Part shown: in pieces, positions 17,486-25,917 of the stretch
How the letters are laid out: each line of letters opens with the position of its first letter
Position numbering within the stretch: position 1 is the first letter of the stretch
Position numbers and translations under genes: made by a program
Assembly (NCBI RefSeq): GCF_000756375.1
Contig: NZ_JNFD01000046.1
Span: 46,302-110,301, forward strand
From: Sphingopyxis sp. LC81
GTDB lineage: Bacteria; Pseudomonadota; Alphaproteobacteria; Sphingomonadales; Sphingomonadaceae
Direction: 5' to 3'
DNA: 64,000 nucleotides
Notes under the pieces: model-generated
The model's input: the letters and a program-made list of their open reading frames with translations, nothing else
The model's database searches: none
What the model was told of the DNA's origin: nothing

Positions 17486-18259
17486 ATGATCCGCGGCTTC
17501 CTTACCCGGCGCGCCGAATGGCCCGCGCGCATCCCCGATCCCGACGCGCTGCCGCCGCTGACGTTGCTCTGGCGCGAGATCGGGTCGCTGGCGCGCGCCA
17601 TCGGAGCGCGCATCCGGCCGATGCCGCCCGAGCCCAATCCCGACAGCGAGCATCCGCCGGTGATGGTGCTCCCGGGCTTCCTGTCGGGCGACTGGGCCAC
17701 CAAGGGGCTGCGCGCCGACCTCCGCCGCTCGGGTTTCCGCTGTTACGCCTGGGGTCTCGGCTTCAACCGCGGCGCGACCCCCGACATCATCGACCGCATC
17801 GACACCCGCGTCCAGTGGATCATCGACCGCACCGGCTATGCCCCCGCGCTCGTCGGGTGGAGCCTTGGCGGCATTTATGCGCGCGAATATGCCAAGCATC
17901 ACCCCGACAAGGTCGCGCGCGTCGTCACTTTGGGCTCGCCCTTTTCGGGCAGCCGCCGCGCCAACCGCGCCTGGCGCCTCTATCACCTCGTCGCGCGCCA
18001 CCCGGTCGACAATCCGCCGATCGACTTCCACCCCGCGCCGCGCCCCGAAATGCCGACCTTCGCGCTCTGGTCGAAGCACGACGGCGTCGTCGCGGTGAGC
18101 AGCGCGCGCGGGCTTCCGCATGAGAGTGACCGGCAGGTCGAGGTCGACTGCGGCCATATGGGTTTCGCCTATGCGCCCACATCGGTCGCGGCGATCGTCA
18201 AGGCGCTGACCGAAGAGGTGAGCGACGAAACACCCGATCAGCAGACGTCGATGCGATAG
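17486..18259 (+). CDS. Alpha/beta hydrolase (lipase/esterase-like)
   Basis: A 257-residue alpha/beta hydrolase of the triacylglycerol-lipase-like (PGAP1/LipA-type) group. Visible features are MVLPGFLSGDW (oxyanion strand, about residue 60), nucleophile elbow VGWSLGGIYAREYAK (Ser about 126), Asp in LWSKHDGVV (about 195) and His in DCGHMGFAY (about 230), a complete triad. No signal peptide or membrane helix is seen, so it is probably cytoplasmic. Its 3' end overlaps the convergent acetyltransferase gene by 22 nt. The substrate is unknown; an ester lipid or polyhydroxyalkanoate-like ester is possible. Confidence 0.85.
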   Translation: MIRGFLTRRAEWPARIPDPDALPPLTLLWREIGSLARAIGARIRPMPPEPNPDSEHPPVMVLPGFLSGDWATKGLRADLRRSGFRCYAWGLGFNRGATPDIIDRIDTRVQWIIDRTGYAPALVGWSLGGIYAREYAKHHPDKVARVVTLGSPFSGSRRANRAWRLYHLVARHPVDNPPIDFHPAPRPEMPTFALWSKHDGVVAVSSARGLPHESDRQVEVDCGHMGFAYAPTSVAAIVKALTEEVSDETPDQQTSMR

Positions 18260-18756
18260 GCGGGCGCCGCGCGCCACGCCATCAGCATCCGCCCCGGTCT
18301 TTTCCCCGCGCGCCCCGTCGATACGAAACCGATCCGGCGCAGAAGTGCGCGCGACCGATCGTTGTCGGGATGGCATTCGGCGACGATCGAGCAGCCCGGC
18401 CGCGACGAAGCGAGCGCCCCGACGACCGCGCGCACCGCCTCGGTCGCGATGCCCCTGCCCCGCACCCGCGCCGCGAACCAGTAGCCGATCTCATATTCCT
18501 GCCCCACGCGGCGGTGCACCCCGATCACGCCGTTGAGATCGAGCCCGCTTTCGTCGCGCACCGCATGAAAGACATCGCCGCCTCCCGATTTGGCGATCAG
18601 CGCGCGCGCGTCGGCTTCGGTGAAGGGAGCGGGCAGGAAATGAACCTGCGAGGTCACCGTCTCGTCGGTGATCGCCGACAAGGCGCGCGCATCATCGGCA
18701 AAGAGCGGCGTGATGCGGCAATGGTCGGTCGACAGGGCAAGCAAGGTATCGGTCAT
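18238..18756 (-). CDS. GNAT-family N-acetyltransferase (RimJ/RimL-like)
   Basis: A 172-residue acetyltransferase of the Acetyltransf_3 (RimJ/RimL) type. It has GYWFAARVRGRGIATEAVRAVV as the acetyl-CoA-binding loop and the terminal NDRSRALLRRIGFVSTGR motif typical of the family. The N-terminal LSTDHCRITPLFADDA strand also fits. The acceptor may be a ribosomal protein N-terminus or a small molecule; the sequence does not say. It converges with, and overlaps by 22 nt, the hydrolase gene. Confidence 0.85.
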   Translation of the reverse strand: MTDTLLALSTDHCRITPLFADDARALSAITDETVTSQVHFLPAPFTEADARALIAKSGGGDVFHAVRDESGLDLNGVIGVHRRVGQEYEIGYWFAARVRGRGIATEAVRAVVGALASSRPGCSIVAECHPDNDRSRALLRRIGFVSTGRAGKRPGRMLMAWRAAPAYRIDVC

Positions 18757-18967
18757 GTCGCGTCTTCTTCAAAAAGCGCACGCCGTGACCGGGGGTTGGT
18801 GGTGTGATGATGACCATTCGCCTGTCCGAACACGGCGGCTATGGTCACAGGTGATGCCATGCCGCTCCTATGTAAAGGAGCGCCAATACGCCTTGAATCG
18901 GAGAGATTGGTCGTTGGTCATCGCGAGCGTGGCTAACCGCTCCGCCGTCGGCGGTCAATCCCGCGTC

Positions 18968-18995
18968 TTGACGATCACATTTCACGCACTATTTA
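18968..18995 (+). promoter_or_regulatory. Sigma-70-like promoter of the rrf2 gene, probable leaderless start
   Basis: TTGACG, a 16-nt spacer and TATTTA end only 7 nt before the ATG at 19003. The predicted transcription start is therefore at or next to the start codon, and no ribosome site is present, so the mRNA is probably leaderless. Confidence 0.5.
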
Positions 18996-19002
18996 AAGTT
19001 AC

Positions 19003-19461
19003 ATGAAACGCGACAGCCGACTCTCGGGCGTGCTCCACGTCCTCCTCCATATGGCCGAACAGGGCTCTCCGATGACCTCGGACCAGCTCGCGAAGGCGAT
19101 GCAGACGCACCCGGTCGTGATCCGCCGCATCCTCGGCGGGTTGCGCGATGCGGGCTTCGTCCACAGCGAAAAGGGCCATGGCGGCGGCTGGACGATCGCG
19201 AAGGACCTTGGTCACATCACGATGCGCGACGTCTATGACGCGATCGGGCGGCCCAGCCTGATGGCGATGGGCAACCGCACCGAGGCGCCCGGCTGCCTCG
19301 TCGAACAGGCGGTCAACGCCGCGCTCGACACCGGCTTTCGCGATGCCGAAGCGCTGCTGCTCGCGCGCTTCGGCGAAGTGACGCTCGCGGCGCTCGCCGC
19401 CGATTTCCACGCGCGCATGGCCGCGCGATCCCCCCAAACGCGGGAGCATATCCATGGCTGA
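19003..19461 (+). CDS. Rrf2-family transcriptional regulator
   Basis: A 152-residue Rrf2 protein with an N-terminal winged helix (SGVLHVLLHMAEQG..MTSDQLAKAMQTHPVVIRRILGGLRDAGFV) and the wing GHGGGWTIAK. Only one cysteine (APGCLVEQ) is present near the usual cluster loop, so an Fe-S cluster of the IscR/NsrR type (three Cys) is unlikely. It fits the YwnA/CymR-like subgroup that senses other signals. It overlaps the downstream methyltransferase gene by 8 nt, indicating an autoregulated two-gene operon. A 246-nt gap precedes it. Confidence 0.9.
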   Translation: MKRDSRLSGVLHVLLHMAEQGSPMTSDQLAKAMQTHPVVIRRILGGLRDAGFVHSEKGHGGGWTIAKDLGHITMRDVYDAIGRPSLMAMGNRTEAPGCLVEQAVNAALDTGFRDAEALLLARFGEVTLAALAADFHARMAARSPQTREHIHG

Positions 19462-20149
19462 AGGCGCCCAGCATTTCCTCGACAGCTTCAAAGACCCCGC
19501 CGCGGTCGCGCGCTATACCGAAGGGCCGCGGCGCTTCGTCCCCGGGCTCGACGGCCTCCACCGCATGACCGGGCTGTTGCTGGCCGAGCGCGTCCCCGAC
19601 GACGCGCATATCCTCGTGCTCGGCGCGGGCGGCGGCAGCGAGATGAAGGCGATAGCCGAGGCGCATCCGGGCTGGCGTTTCACCGGTGTCGACCCCGCCG
19701 GACCGATGCTCGACCTCGCGGCTGAGGTGCTCGGGCCGAACGCCCACCGCGCGGAATTGATCGAAGGCTATATCGACGACGCCCCCGCCGGCCCGTTCGA
19801 CGGCGCGACCTGCCTCCTGACTCTCCACTTCCTCGAGACCGAAGAACGCATCCGCACCGCCGCAGAAATCCGTCGCCGCCTCAAGCCCGGCGCACCATTT
19901 GTGGCTGCGCACGGCAGCTTCCCACAGGGTGCTGACGAACGCGATCGCTGGCTCGATCGCTACGCCGCCTATGCCATCGCCTCGGGCGGCGATCCCGATC
20001 AGGTCGCCAAGGGCCGCGAGGCCGTCGCCACCCATGTCGCGATGCTGAGCCCAGAAGCCGACGAAGACGTGCTTCGCGCCGCGGGCTTCGCCAACGTCGA
20101 GCAATTCTACGCCGCCTTCACCTGGCGCGGCTGGGTGGGTTATGCGTAA
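19454..20149 (+). CDS. Class I SAM-dependent methyltransferase
   Basis: A 231-residue Rossmann-fold methyltransferase. Motif I is ILVLGAGGGSEMKAI (about residues 52-66), followed by the acidic residue in FTGVDPAGPML and motif IV region GATCLLTLHFL. Related proteins are often annotated as tellurite-resistance or ubiquinone-type methyltransferases, but no substrate-specific motif is visible. It is translationally linked (8-nt overlap) to the Rrf2 regulator, which probably controls it. A detoxifying methylation is a reasonable guess and nothing more. Confidence 0.88.
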   Translation: MAEGAQHFLDSFKDPAAVARYTEGPRRFVPGLDGLHRMTGLLLAERVPDDAHILVLGAGGGSEMKAIAEAHPGWRFTGVDPAGPMLDLAAEVLGPNAHRAELIEGYIDDAPAGPFDGATCLLTLHFLETEERIRTAAEIRRRLKPGAPFVAAHGSFPQGADERDRWLDRYAAYAIASGGDPDQVAKGREAVATHVAMLSPEADEDVLRAAGFANVEQFYAAFTWRGWVGYA

Positions 20150-20164
20150 GCGACGTGGGCGCGC

Positions 20165-21328
20165 CTAACTCGCGCCCGGCGCGGGCAGCCGCGCGAGCAG
20201 CGCGACGAGCTGCGCCTGCGTGGTCGCGCCGGTCTTGCGGAAGATCCCTTTCAGAAGGAAGCGGACCGCGTTCACGCTGACCGCCCGCAGCGCCGCATAG
20301 TCCTTCAGCGTGTCGCCCGCGGCGAGCGCGACGGCGAGGCGGGCTTCGGCGGGGGTCAGCCCGAACCATTGCGCGACGCGATCGATTTCGACCACGGGGG
20401 TTTCGCCCGGCGCGCTGCCAAGCGTGACGATCAGCGAGGCGCCGAGGCGCACGCCGCCAAGTTGCTGCACCGACTGCCGCGTGACGCGCGCGACGAGCAC
20501 GGGGCATTCGGCGCCCGCGTCGCCGACCGTCTGGAAAGCGAGGCCGGCGGGGTCGGCGCTTTTGACGAGGTCGAGCAACCGTTTCTGGCTGGCGGGATGG
20601 GTGAAAGCGAAGCGGTCCTGCGCGATGCGGATGAAGCCCGCCTGTTCATAACGCGCGGCGCGGTTGTTCGCGGCGAGGATACCCAGCTGGTCGTCGAGGC
20701 TGAAAATCGCGAAGGGCGCGGCGTCGGCGGCGGCGCGCGCGGCGCCCGCGGCAAGGTCGAGCGAGGCGATGCGGTCGCTGATCCGCATCGCGCGCTGGAT
20801 ATGCGGCGCGAGAACGCGGAGGCCGCGCTTCAGCCGCTCGACGTCGCGGTCGCCGGGGCCGGGGATCATCAGCCCGAGGCGGTCGCCGTCGCGCCGGTCG
20901 AGCAGCACCCCGACAAGCCGGTCGATGCCATAGGGTTTGAGGAAATTGCGGAAGAACTCGCTCTCGTAAAATTCCTCGCGCGTCATGATGTCATAACTAT
21001 CGATGACGCTGCCGTTGCCATAGCGCTGGAACTTGCGCGACCACGGATGGCTGCCGGCATAGACCGCGGTGTAGATTTCCTGGATGCCGGCGGCGAGGCC
21101 CGTCGCGGCGACGAAGCGCGCGCTCGGCGGATTGCTGCTTTCCCAGAGGATGAAGGCGGCTTCCCAGCTCAGCGGACAGAGCGTGCCGGTGATGCGCGCG
21201 AGGGTTTCGTTCCAGCTTTCGGGATGGAGCACCGAATCATAGATTTTGCCGATCAGCGCGTTGAGCACTTCCCATTCGGCCGGCGCATTATGGTCGGACG
21301 GAAAGGTCGATAGCTGGCCACTCTGCAT
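20165..21328 (-). CDS. LuxR-type helix-turn-helix transcriptional regulator
   Basis: A 387-residue regulator with a C-terminal LuxR/GerE HTH (FGLTPAEARLAVALAAGDTLKDYAALRAVSVNAVRFLLKGIFRKTGATTQAQLVALL). The N-terminal ~300 residues show no receiver domain; they look like a divergent PAS-type sensory region (LAAGAARAAADAAPFAIFSLDDQLGILAANNRA). It is common in sphingomonads as an orphan regulator. The ATG at 21328 follows GGGGGGAAG. A perfect 16-bp palindrome at 21423-21438, 95 nt upstream, may be its own operator. Target genes are unknown. Confidence 0.85.
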   Translation of the reverse strand: MQSGQLSTFPSDHNAPAEWEVLNALIGKIYDSVLHPESWNETLARITGTLCPLSWEAAFILWESSNPPSARFVAATGLAAGIQEIYTAVYAGSHPWSRKFQRYGNGSVIDSYDIMTREEFYESEFFRNFLKPYGIDRLVGVLLDRRDGDRLGLMIPGPGDRDVERLKRGLRVLAPHIQRAMRISDRIASLDLAAGAARAAADAAPFAIFSLDDQLGILAANNRAARYEQAGFIRIAQDRFAFTHPASQKRLLDLVKSADPAGLAFQTVGDAGAECPVLVARVTRQSVQQLGGVRLGASLIVTLGSAPGETPVVEIDRVAQWFGLTPAEARLAVALAAGDTLKDYAALRAVSVNAVRFLLKGIFRKTGATTQAQLVALLARLPAPGAS

Positions 21329-21422
21329 GCACTTCCCCCCAGAAGACCCGCAGCGATCTCATTTGAGAGGAGCCAAGGCGCGAAGGCAAGCGCAATGCGA
21401 TAAAACGAAAATATTCTGTCTC

Positions 21423-21438
21423 CTACCCACGTGGGTAG
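21423..21438. promoter_or_regulatory. Perfect 16-bp palindrome, candidate operator
   Basis: CTACCCACGTGGGTAG is a perfect palindrome in the 280-nt gap upstream of the LuxR-type regulator. Its CC..GG symmetry is reminiscent of LuxR-family binding sites. Assignment to that regulator is inference from proximity. Confidence 0.5.
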
Positions 21439-21513
21439 TGAAACAATCGACCGAATCGGCCATTGAACGGGTGCGACCCGAGGAAGGTGGAACCAAGGCC
21501 ATCTTGCTCTCTT

Positions 21514-21547
21514 GAAGTCCGTCGGCTTGCCGGCGGACTTCATTTTT
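21514..21547 (+). terminator. Orphan rho-independent terminator
   Basis: GAAGTCCGTCGG / CCGGCGGACTTC forms a 12-bp stem (one mismatch) with a CTTG loop, followed by ATTTTT. No plus-strand gene ends in front of it, so it may close a small RNA transcribed across 21420-21547. Confidence 0.55.
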
Positions 21548-21608
21548 ATGCGCCGAGACGGGCTGAGCCGGCGCGATGGCCAGCACGGCATTCCACCCCA
21601 AGGGGACA

Positions 21609-22043
21609 TCAGCCTTCGAAGCCGATCTCCACCGACGGCGCGCTGCGCCGATGCGCACCATGATAGACCGCCTCGATATTGTTGCCGTCTGGGTCGAGCA
21701 GGAAGGCCGCATAATAGCCCGGATGATAGGGTCGCTCGCCCGGCGCGCCATTGTCGCGCCCGCCCGCCGCAAGGCCCGCCTTGTAAAAGGCGTCGACCGC
21801 ACCGCGGTCCGCCGCCTGAAACGCCAGATGATGCCGCCCGGTCAGCTGGCCGAGCGCCGCCTGGCTGTCCTTCGTCGACACGAATAACTCGTCGGCCCAG
21901 AAATAATCCTCGGCCTCACCGCCAATCGGCACGCCGAGGACATCGAAGATCGCGCCGTAAAAAGCGCGGCTCGCCTTCAGATCGGCGACGACAAGCTGGA
22001 TATGATCGATCAACCGCCCGCGGTGCAGCAATTGCGTTTCCAT
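21609..22043 (-). CDS. VOC-family protein (glyoxalase/dioxygenase fold)
   Basis: A 144-residue vicinal oxygen chelate protein. It begins with LIDHIQLVVADLKASRAFYGAIFDVLG, has LAFQAADRGAVDAFYKAGLAAGG in the middle and ends FLLDPDGNNIEAVYHG, in which the Glu is a metal ligand in relatives. The ATG at 22043 follows CAGGAGAGGAG. It is divergent from the S41 peptidase operon, and the 162-nt shared promoter region contains a MarR-type palindrome that could control both sides. The substrate is unknown. Confidence 0.87.
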   Translation of the reverse strand: METQLLHRGRLIDHIQLVVADLKASRAFYGAIFDVLGVPIGGEAEDYFWADELFVSTKDSQAALGQLTGRHHLAFQAADRGAVDAFYKAGLAAGGRDNGAPGERPYHPGYYAAFLLDPDGNNIEAVYHGAHRRSAPSVEIGFEG

Positions 22044-22153
22044 GGATGACTCCTCTCCTGCCCGCGCCGCACACGGAGAACCGCTTCGCACCCCGATGGT
22101 TCCCATGGTTTCGGCCGCCTCAATCGATCGTGGGGCTTGCGCCGATGATAATT

Positions 22154-22177
22154 ACAACATATTGCGCAATATATTGT
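22154..22177. promoter_or_regulatory. Candidate MarR-type operator
   Basis: A 24-bp inverted repeat with one mismatched pair: ACAA, then the 14-bp perfect core ATATTGCGCAATAT, then TTGT. It lies 28 nt before the S41 peptidase gene, whose operon ends with a marR-type gene, so autoregulation is likely. Confidence 0.6.
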
Positions 22178-22205
22178 ACGAATCGCATAATGGACGGGAA
22201 AACGC

Positions 22206-23525
22206 ATGAACATTCGGCATTGGGCTGCAATTCTGATCGCCACCACCGCAGGGATGGGAAGCACCGCCGCTGCGCAAGACGCGCCGCTCACGGCCGCCGA
22301 CAAGCGCGCGGTCGTCGAACAGCTCGGCCAGACGCTCGAGGCGAACTACGTCTTTCCCGACAAAGCGAAAACCATTGCCGCGACGCTCCGCCGCCACCTC
22401 GACGCCGGCGATTATGATAAAGCGACCGACCGGCGCATGCTCGCCAGCGAGCTGACCGACGACCTGATCGCGGCAAGCAACGACCTGCATTTCTCGGTCG
22501 GGGTCGATCCGGCATGGGTCGCCGACTATGCCGCACGGCAGGACCCCGCGCGTGCCGCGGCAGTGCGCGAGGCGGAACGGCGCGAAGAGGCCCGGAAGAA
22601 TTTCGGCTTCGCCGGCCTCCGCTATCTGGGTGGCAATATCGCCTATGTCGACCTGACGCATTTCGCCGATCCCGAACCCGGCTATGACGCCGCCGCGGCG
22701 GCGATGCGCTTTATCGAAAATGGCGACGCGGTGATTTATGACCTGCGCTACAATAATGGCGGCTATCTCGAGATGGCGCAGCTGCTTGCGAGCCAGCTTT
22801 TCCGCGGCGACAAGGATCAGGAGCTGTTCGACTATTATTATAACCTCGACGGTCGCCGCGTCGAACGCGGCCAATGGGTGCTCCCCGCGCTGCCCGCGAA
22901 GCGGCTGACCGGAAAACCCGTCTATGTCCTCACCGGATCGACCAGCTTCTCCGCCGCCGAATGGTTCGCCTACACGCTCAAGAAACTCGGCCGCGCAACG
23001 CTCGTGGGCGAACGCACCGCGGGCGGCGCGCATCCGGTCGACCGCAAGCCCGTCGGCACCGACTTTTTCGTGCAGGTGCCGATCGGCCAGATCCGCGACC
23101 CTATCGACCGCGGCGATTTCGAAGGTCAGGGCGTCACGCCCGACCATCTGGTCCCGTCGGCCGACGCGCTCGCCGTCGCGCATCGCCTCGCGCTCGCCGA
23201 CCTCGCCAAGACCGATCCGGCCAAACGCGCCGACGCCGACTGGCTCGCGCCCGAACTCGCCGCGCGCCCGCAGCCGACCACCGCCGCGCTCAAGGCCATC
23301 GCTGGCCGCTACGAAGAACGGCGCGTCGACCTCGTCGAGGGCAAATTGCTCTACACCTGGCGCGAACGCCTCCGCCTGACGCTCGAACCGCTCGCCGGCG
23401 ATCTGCTCGCGATCGAAGGCGTGCGCGACTTCCGCTTCCGTATTGTACGCAAAGGCGGCAAGGTCACCGCGCTCGAACGCATCGACCGCGATGGAACAAC
23501 CCAGACCTATGCCCGCATCGACTGA
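22206..23525 (+). CDS. S41-family peptidase, exported
   Basis: A 439-residue serine peptidase-like protein of family S41 (tail-specific/C-terminal processing protease fold). A Sec signal peptide covers about residues 1-23 (cleavage near TAAAQD). An S41 N-terminal helical domain precedes the core with YDLRYNNGGYLEM and catalytic-Ser segment VLTGSTSFSAAEWFAY; VGERTAGGAHPV follows. No PDZ domain is obvious. The last ~90 residues resemble the extra C-terminal domain of periplasmic S41 members. It overlaps the downstream MarR gene, and a palindrome sits at its promoter. It may degrade or modify a toxic peptide or compound, but that is unknown. Confidence 0.88.
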   Translation: MNIRHWAAILIATTAGMGSTAAAQDAPLTAADKRAVVEQLGQTLEANYVFPDKAKTIAATLRRHLDAGDYDKATDRRMLASELTDDLIAASNDLHFSVGVDPAWVADYAARQDPARAAAVREAERREEARKNFGFAGLRYLGGNIAYVDLTHFADPEPGYDAAAAAMRFIENGDAVIYDLRYNNGGYLEMAQLLASQLFRGDKDQELFDYYYNLDGRRVERGQWVLPALPAKRLTGKPVYVLTGSTSFSAAEWFAYTLKKLGRATLVGERTAGGAHPVDRKPVGTDFFVQVPIGQIRDPIDRGDFEGQGVTPDHLVPSADALAVAHRLALADLAKTDPAKRADADWLAPELAARPQPTTAALKAIAGRYEERRVDLVEGKLLYTWRERLRLTLEPLAGDLLAIEGVRDFRFRIVRKGGKVTALERIDRDGTTQTYARID

Positions 23526-23988
23526 CATCTCGACCGATCTCGACGACATCTCGTTCCTCGGCCGCCTCAGCGAAGCACTGAGCCAGCGGATCGAGGAACA
23601 GACGCGTCCCTTGTTCGACGAAGCCGGCATCACCGTCCCCGTCCGCTCCTGCTCGCTGCTCACCGCGCTCGTCGAGGCCGGCGAAGCCTCGGCCGCCGAC
23701 CTCGCGCGCGCGCTCGGTCAGTCGCACCAGCTGGTCATCCAGAAATGCCCCGCGCTGCTTCGCCTCGGCCTGATCACCCAGCACGCCGACCCCGCCGACG
23801 CGCGGCGCAAGATTTTCCGGCTGACCGATGCGGGCCACGACCAGCTCGCCCGCATCGACGCCTATAGCGTGCGGATAGGCGAGGTCTATCGCGCGCTCTT
23901 CGAAGAGGTCGGCGACGTTCACGGCGCGATATTGAAGGCGCTCAAGGCCTTGGCCGACAAGCCACTGAGCGAACGCATCCGCGAATAG
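23509..23988 (+). CDS. MarR-family transcriptional regulator
   Basis: A 159-residue MarR-type winged-helix protein. The DNA-binding part is ITVPVRSCSLLTALVEAGEASAADLARALGQSHQLVIQKCPALLRLGLITQHADPADARRKIFRLTDAG, with the wing DPADARRK. Its start overlaps the end of the S41 peptidase gene. ATG 23509 (17-nt overlap) is chosen, with ATG 23491 as an alternative; neither has a good ribosome site, so translation is probably coupled. The palindrome at 22154-22177 is its likely operator. It abuts a convergent acetyltransferase gene with no gap. Confidence 0.85.
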   Translation: MPASTDISTDLDDISFLGRLSEALSQRIEEQTRPLFDEAGITVPVRSCSLLTALVEAGEASAADLARALGQSHQLVIQKCPALLRLGLITQHADPADARRKIFRLTDAGHDQLARIDAYSVRIGEVYRALFEEVGDVHGAILKALKALADKPLSERIRE

Positions 23989-24471
23989 TCAGAGCGTCCG
24001 GAACATCACCAGCGCATCGACGAAACCCTCGACCGGATGATCGAACGCGCCCGGCAAGCGCCCCACGACTTCGAACCCCAGCGACTGCCACAGCCCGACC
24101 GCGCGCACGTTCGCACTCACCACGAAATTGAACTGCATCGCGCGAAAGCCGCGCGCCTTGGCATGGTCGATCGAGTGCAGGCCCATCGCCCGCGCGACCC
24201 CGCGCCCGGTCGCCGCCGCGCCGGTCACATAGCCCGCGTTGGCGACATGCGCGCCGCCCCCCGTCTGGTTCGCGCGAAGATAATAAGTGCCAAGGATGAC
24301 GCCGCCCTCCTCCGCCACGAAGCTCTCCTTATCGCCGCCGAACCAATAGGAGAGCGCATCCTCCTCTGCCATGTCGCGATCGAGCGTCAGCGTCTCGCCC
24401 GCACGGATCACCGGCTCGATGATCGTCCAGATCGCGGCGGCGTCTTCGGGCGTGGCGGGACGGATCAGCAT
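23989..24471 (-). CDS. GNAT-family N-acetyltransferase
   Basis: A 160-residue Gcn5-related acetyltransferase. It begins MLIRPATPEDAAAIWTIIEPVI and has the acetyl-CoA loop VTGAAATGRGVARAMGLHSID, followed by the family-typical RAMQFNFVVSANVRAVGLWQSLGFEVVGRLPGAF. This pattern matches small-molecule or L-amino-acid acetyltransferases (YhhY/phosphinothricin-type), but the acceptor is not predictable. Its stop codon directly abuts the MarR stop on the opposite strand. Confidence 0.88.
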   Translation of the reverse strand: MLIRPATPEDAAAIWTIIEPVIRAGETLTLDRDMAEEDALSYWFGGDKESFVAEEGGVILGTYYLRANQTGGGAHVANAGYVTGAAATGRGVARAMGLHSIDHAKARGFRAMQFNFVVSANVRAVGLWQSLGFEVVGRLPGAFDHPVEGFVDALVMFRTL

Positions 24472-24511
24472 CGCGAACGCCTATGCCCGGACAGGCGCGC
24501 TGGCAACCACG

Positions 24512-25438
24512 CTACGCCACGCAGGCTTCCGCAATCGCCGTCACATGACGCAGGTCGGTGCCGCAACAGCCGCCGACGACCTTGATCTGCGGAAAGCGGT
24601 CGAGCAACGCGCGGTGGCGCGCCGCGAGGTCGGCCGGATCGCCGATGTCGAGTTCGGTCATCGCGTCGAGCTCGGCATGGCTGAGGCACGATGCATTCGC
24701 ACGCACCCCGCCGATCCGCGCCGTCCACGCCGCACCATCATCCAGCACCGCGTCGAAATGCGTCGGATGCGCACAGTTGATCATATAATAGGCCGGGTAA
24801 CCACCGGTCGCCGCATCGACCGCTGCGACAGCAGCGCCCAGCGCATCCCCCGTCGGCAGCCGCCCATCGGTCTCGACCGTGAAACTGATCGCGACCGGAA
24901 GCCGCAGCGCCCTCGCGGCATTCGCCACGCCCACCGCCTCGGGGACATTCGTCATCGTGATCGCCGCGAGCATCTCGGCCCCCGCCGCCGCGAGCACCCC
25001 CGCCTGATGCGCGTGATAGGCCTGAGCCTCCTCCGCGCGCATAACCGTCCCCGGATCATAGCCGTCGCCGCGCGGGCCGAGGCAACCGCTGATAACGACC
25101 GGCACATCGGCATATTCGGCGCGCAGCCCGGTGAGCAGATCGATCGCCGCGCCGTTCAGCGCATCGAGTTCGGCCAGCGAAAAGCCCAGCGGTTCGGCCC
25201 AGTCGGGACTCGCGCGCCAGGTCGCGCTTTCGAGGATCAGGCCGGTGCCCTTGCGTCGCGCGAGATCGAGAAAGTCGCGGTAATAGGCTTCGAGGACGTC
25301 GAGACCTTCGTCGGACGTGAACAAGGTCACCGACGAAAAGAGCGGCAAGTCGATGCCCTTGTTGAATAAAATATCGGTTTCGAGACCCGCATCGGTCAGG
25401 AAAAATCGTTCCAGTTGCGGTAGTGAAGAGATCGCCAT
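24512..25438 (-). CDS. Homocysteine S-methyltransferase family protein
   Basis: A 308-residue zinc-dependent methyltransferase of the homocysteine/betaine-homocysteine S-methyltransferase family (MmuM-like). It begins FFLTDAGLETDILFNKGIDLP. Zinc-ligand cysteines are seen in INCAHP (about residue 214) and in the C-terminal GGCCGT pair. It should move a methyl group from S-methylmethionine or a related donor to homocysteine, making methionine. The start at 25438 follows GGAGG by 8 nt. It stands alone between the GNAT and thioesterase genes. The methyl donor is not certain from sequence. Confidence 0.9.
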   Translation of the reverse strand: MAISSLPQLERFFLTDAGLETDILFNKGIDLPLFSSVTLFTSDEGLDVLEAYYRDFLDLARRKGTGLILESATWRASPDWAEPLGFSLAELDALNGAAIDLLTGLRAEYADVPVVISGCLGPRGDGYDPGTVMRAEEAQAYHAHQAGVLAAAGAEMLAAITMTNVPEAVGVANAARALRLPVAISFTVETDGRLPTGDALGAAVAAVDAATGGYPAYYMINCAHPTHFDAVLDDGAAWTARIGGVRANASCLSHAELDAMTELDIGDPADLAARHRALLDRFPQIKVVGGCCGTDLRHVTAIAEACVA

Positions 25439-25510
25439 CCCCAGCCCCTCCTTCAAATATCCGCCGCGAATATTATAAGGGAAGCGGCCTATTGTCTATC
25501 AGACCAGCTT

Positions 25511-25909
25511 TCAGCTACTCATCAGGAAAGGCGCGACAATTTCGTCAGTCACCCGAAGCGGCCGCCCGCTCGCCTTGTCGAGCAGCGCCCACACCGTCCG
25601 CGCGCGGACATGGACCTTTCCGCTCTCACCGGTGAATTCCATGAAGCGGTCGAACTTCGCGCCCTGCGGCTTGTCGGCGACCCACGTCCGCGCGGTCACC
25701 GTCTCGCCGGGCCCCAGCGCGCGGAGGTAATCGATCTCGTGCCGCACCACGACCCAGATATAGGCATCCTTGTGGCTCTGCGGCGCGGCGGCGTCCCAAT
25801 GGCCCGTCGCGACCTGCTGGATCCACTGGACCCAGACGGCATTGTTGACATGCCCAAGCTCGTCGATGCTCCCGGGCGTCGCAGTAAGTTCGAGAGTATA
25901 TTCTTTCAT
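25511..25909 (-). CDS. Acyl-CoA thioesterase, hotdog fold
   Basis: A 132-residue 4-hydroxybenzoyl-CoA thioesterase/FadM-type hotdog protein. The active-site motif is DELGHVNNAVWVQWIQQ (residues about 16-32, where Asp and HVNN define the family), followed by RHEIDYLRALGPGETVTARTWV and the dimer strand KVHVRARTVWALLD. It hydrolyses an acyl-CoA; chain length and physiological role cannot be read. A 140-bp palindromic element lies just upstream, between it and the threonine deaminase gene. Confidence 0.9.
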   Translation of the reverse strand: MKEYTLELTATPGSIDELGHVNNAVWVQWIQQVATGHWDAAAPQSHKDAYIWVVVRHEIDYLRALGPGETVTARTWVADKPQGAKFDRFMEFTGESGKVHVRARTVWALLDKASGRPLRVTDEIVAPFLMSS

Positions 25910-25917
25910 CGGCCGCC

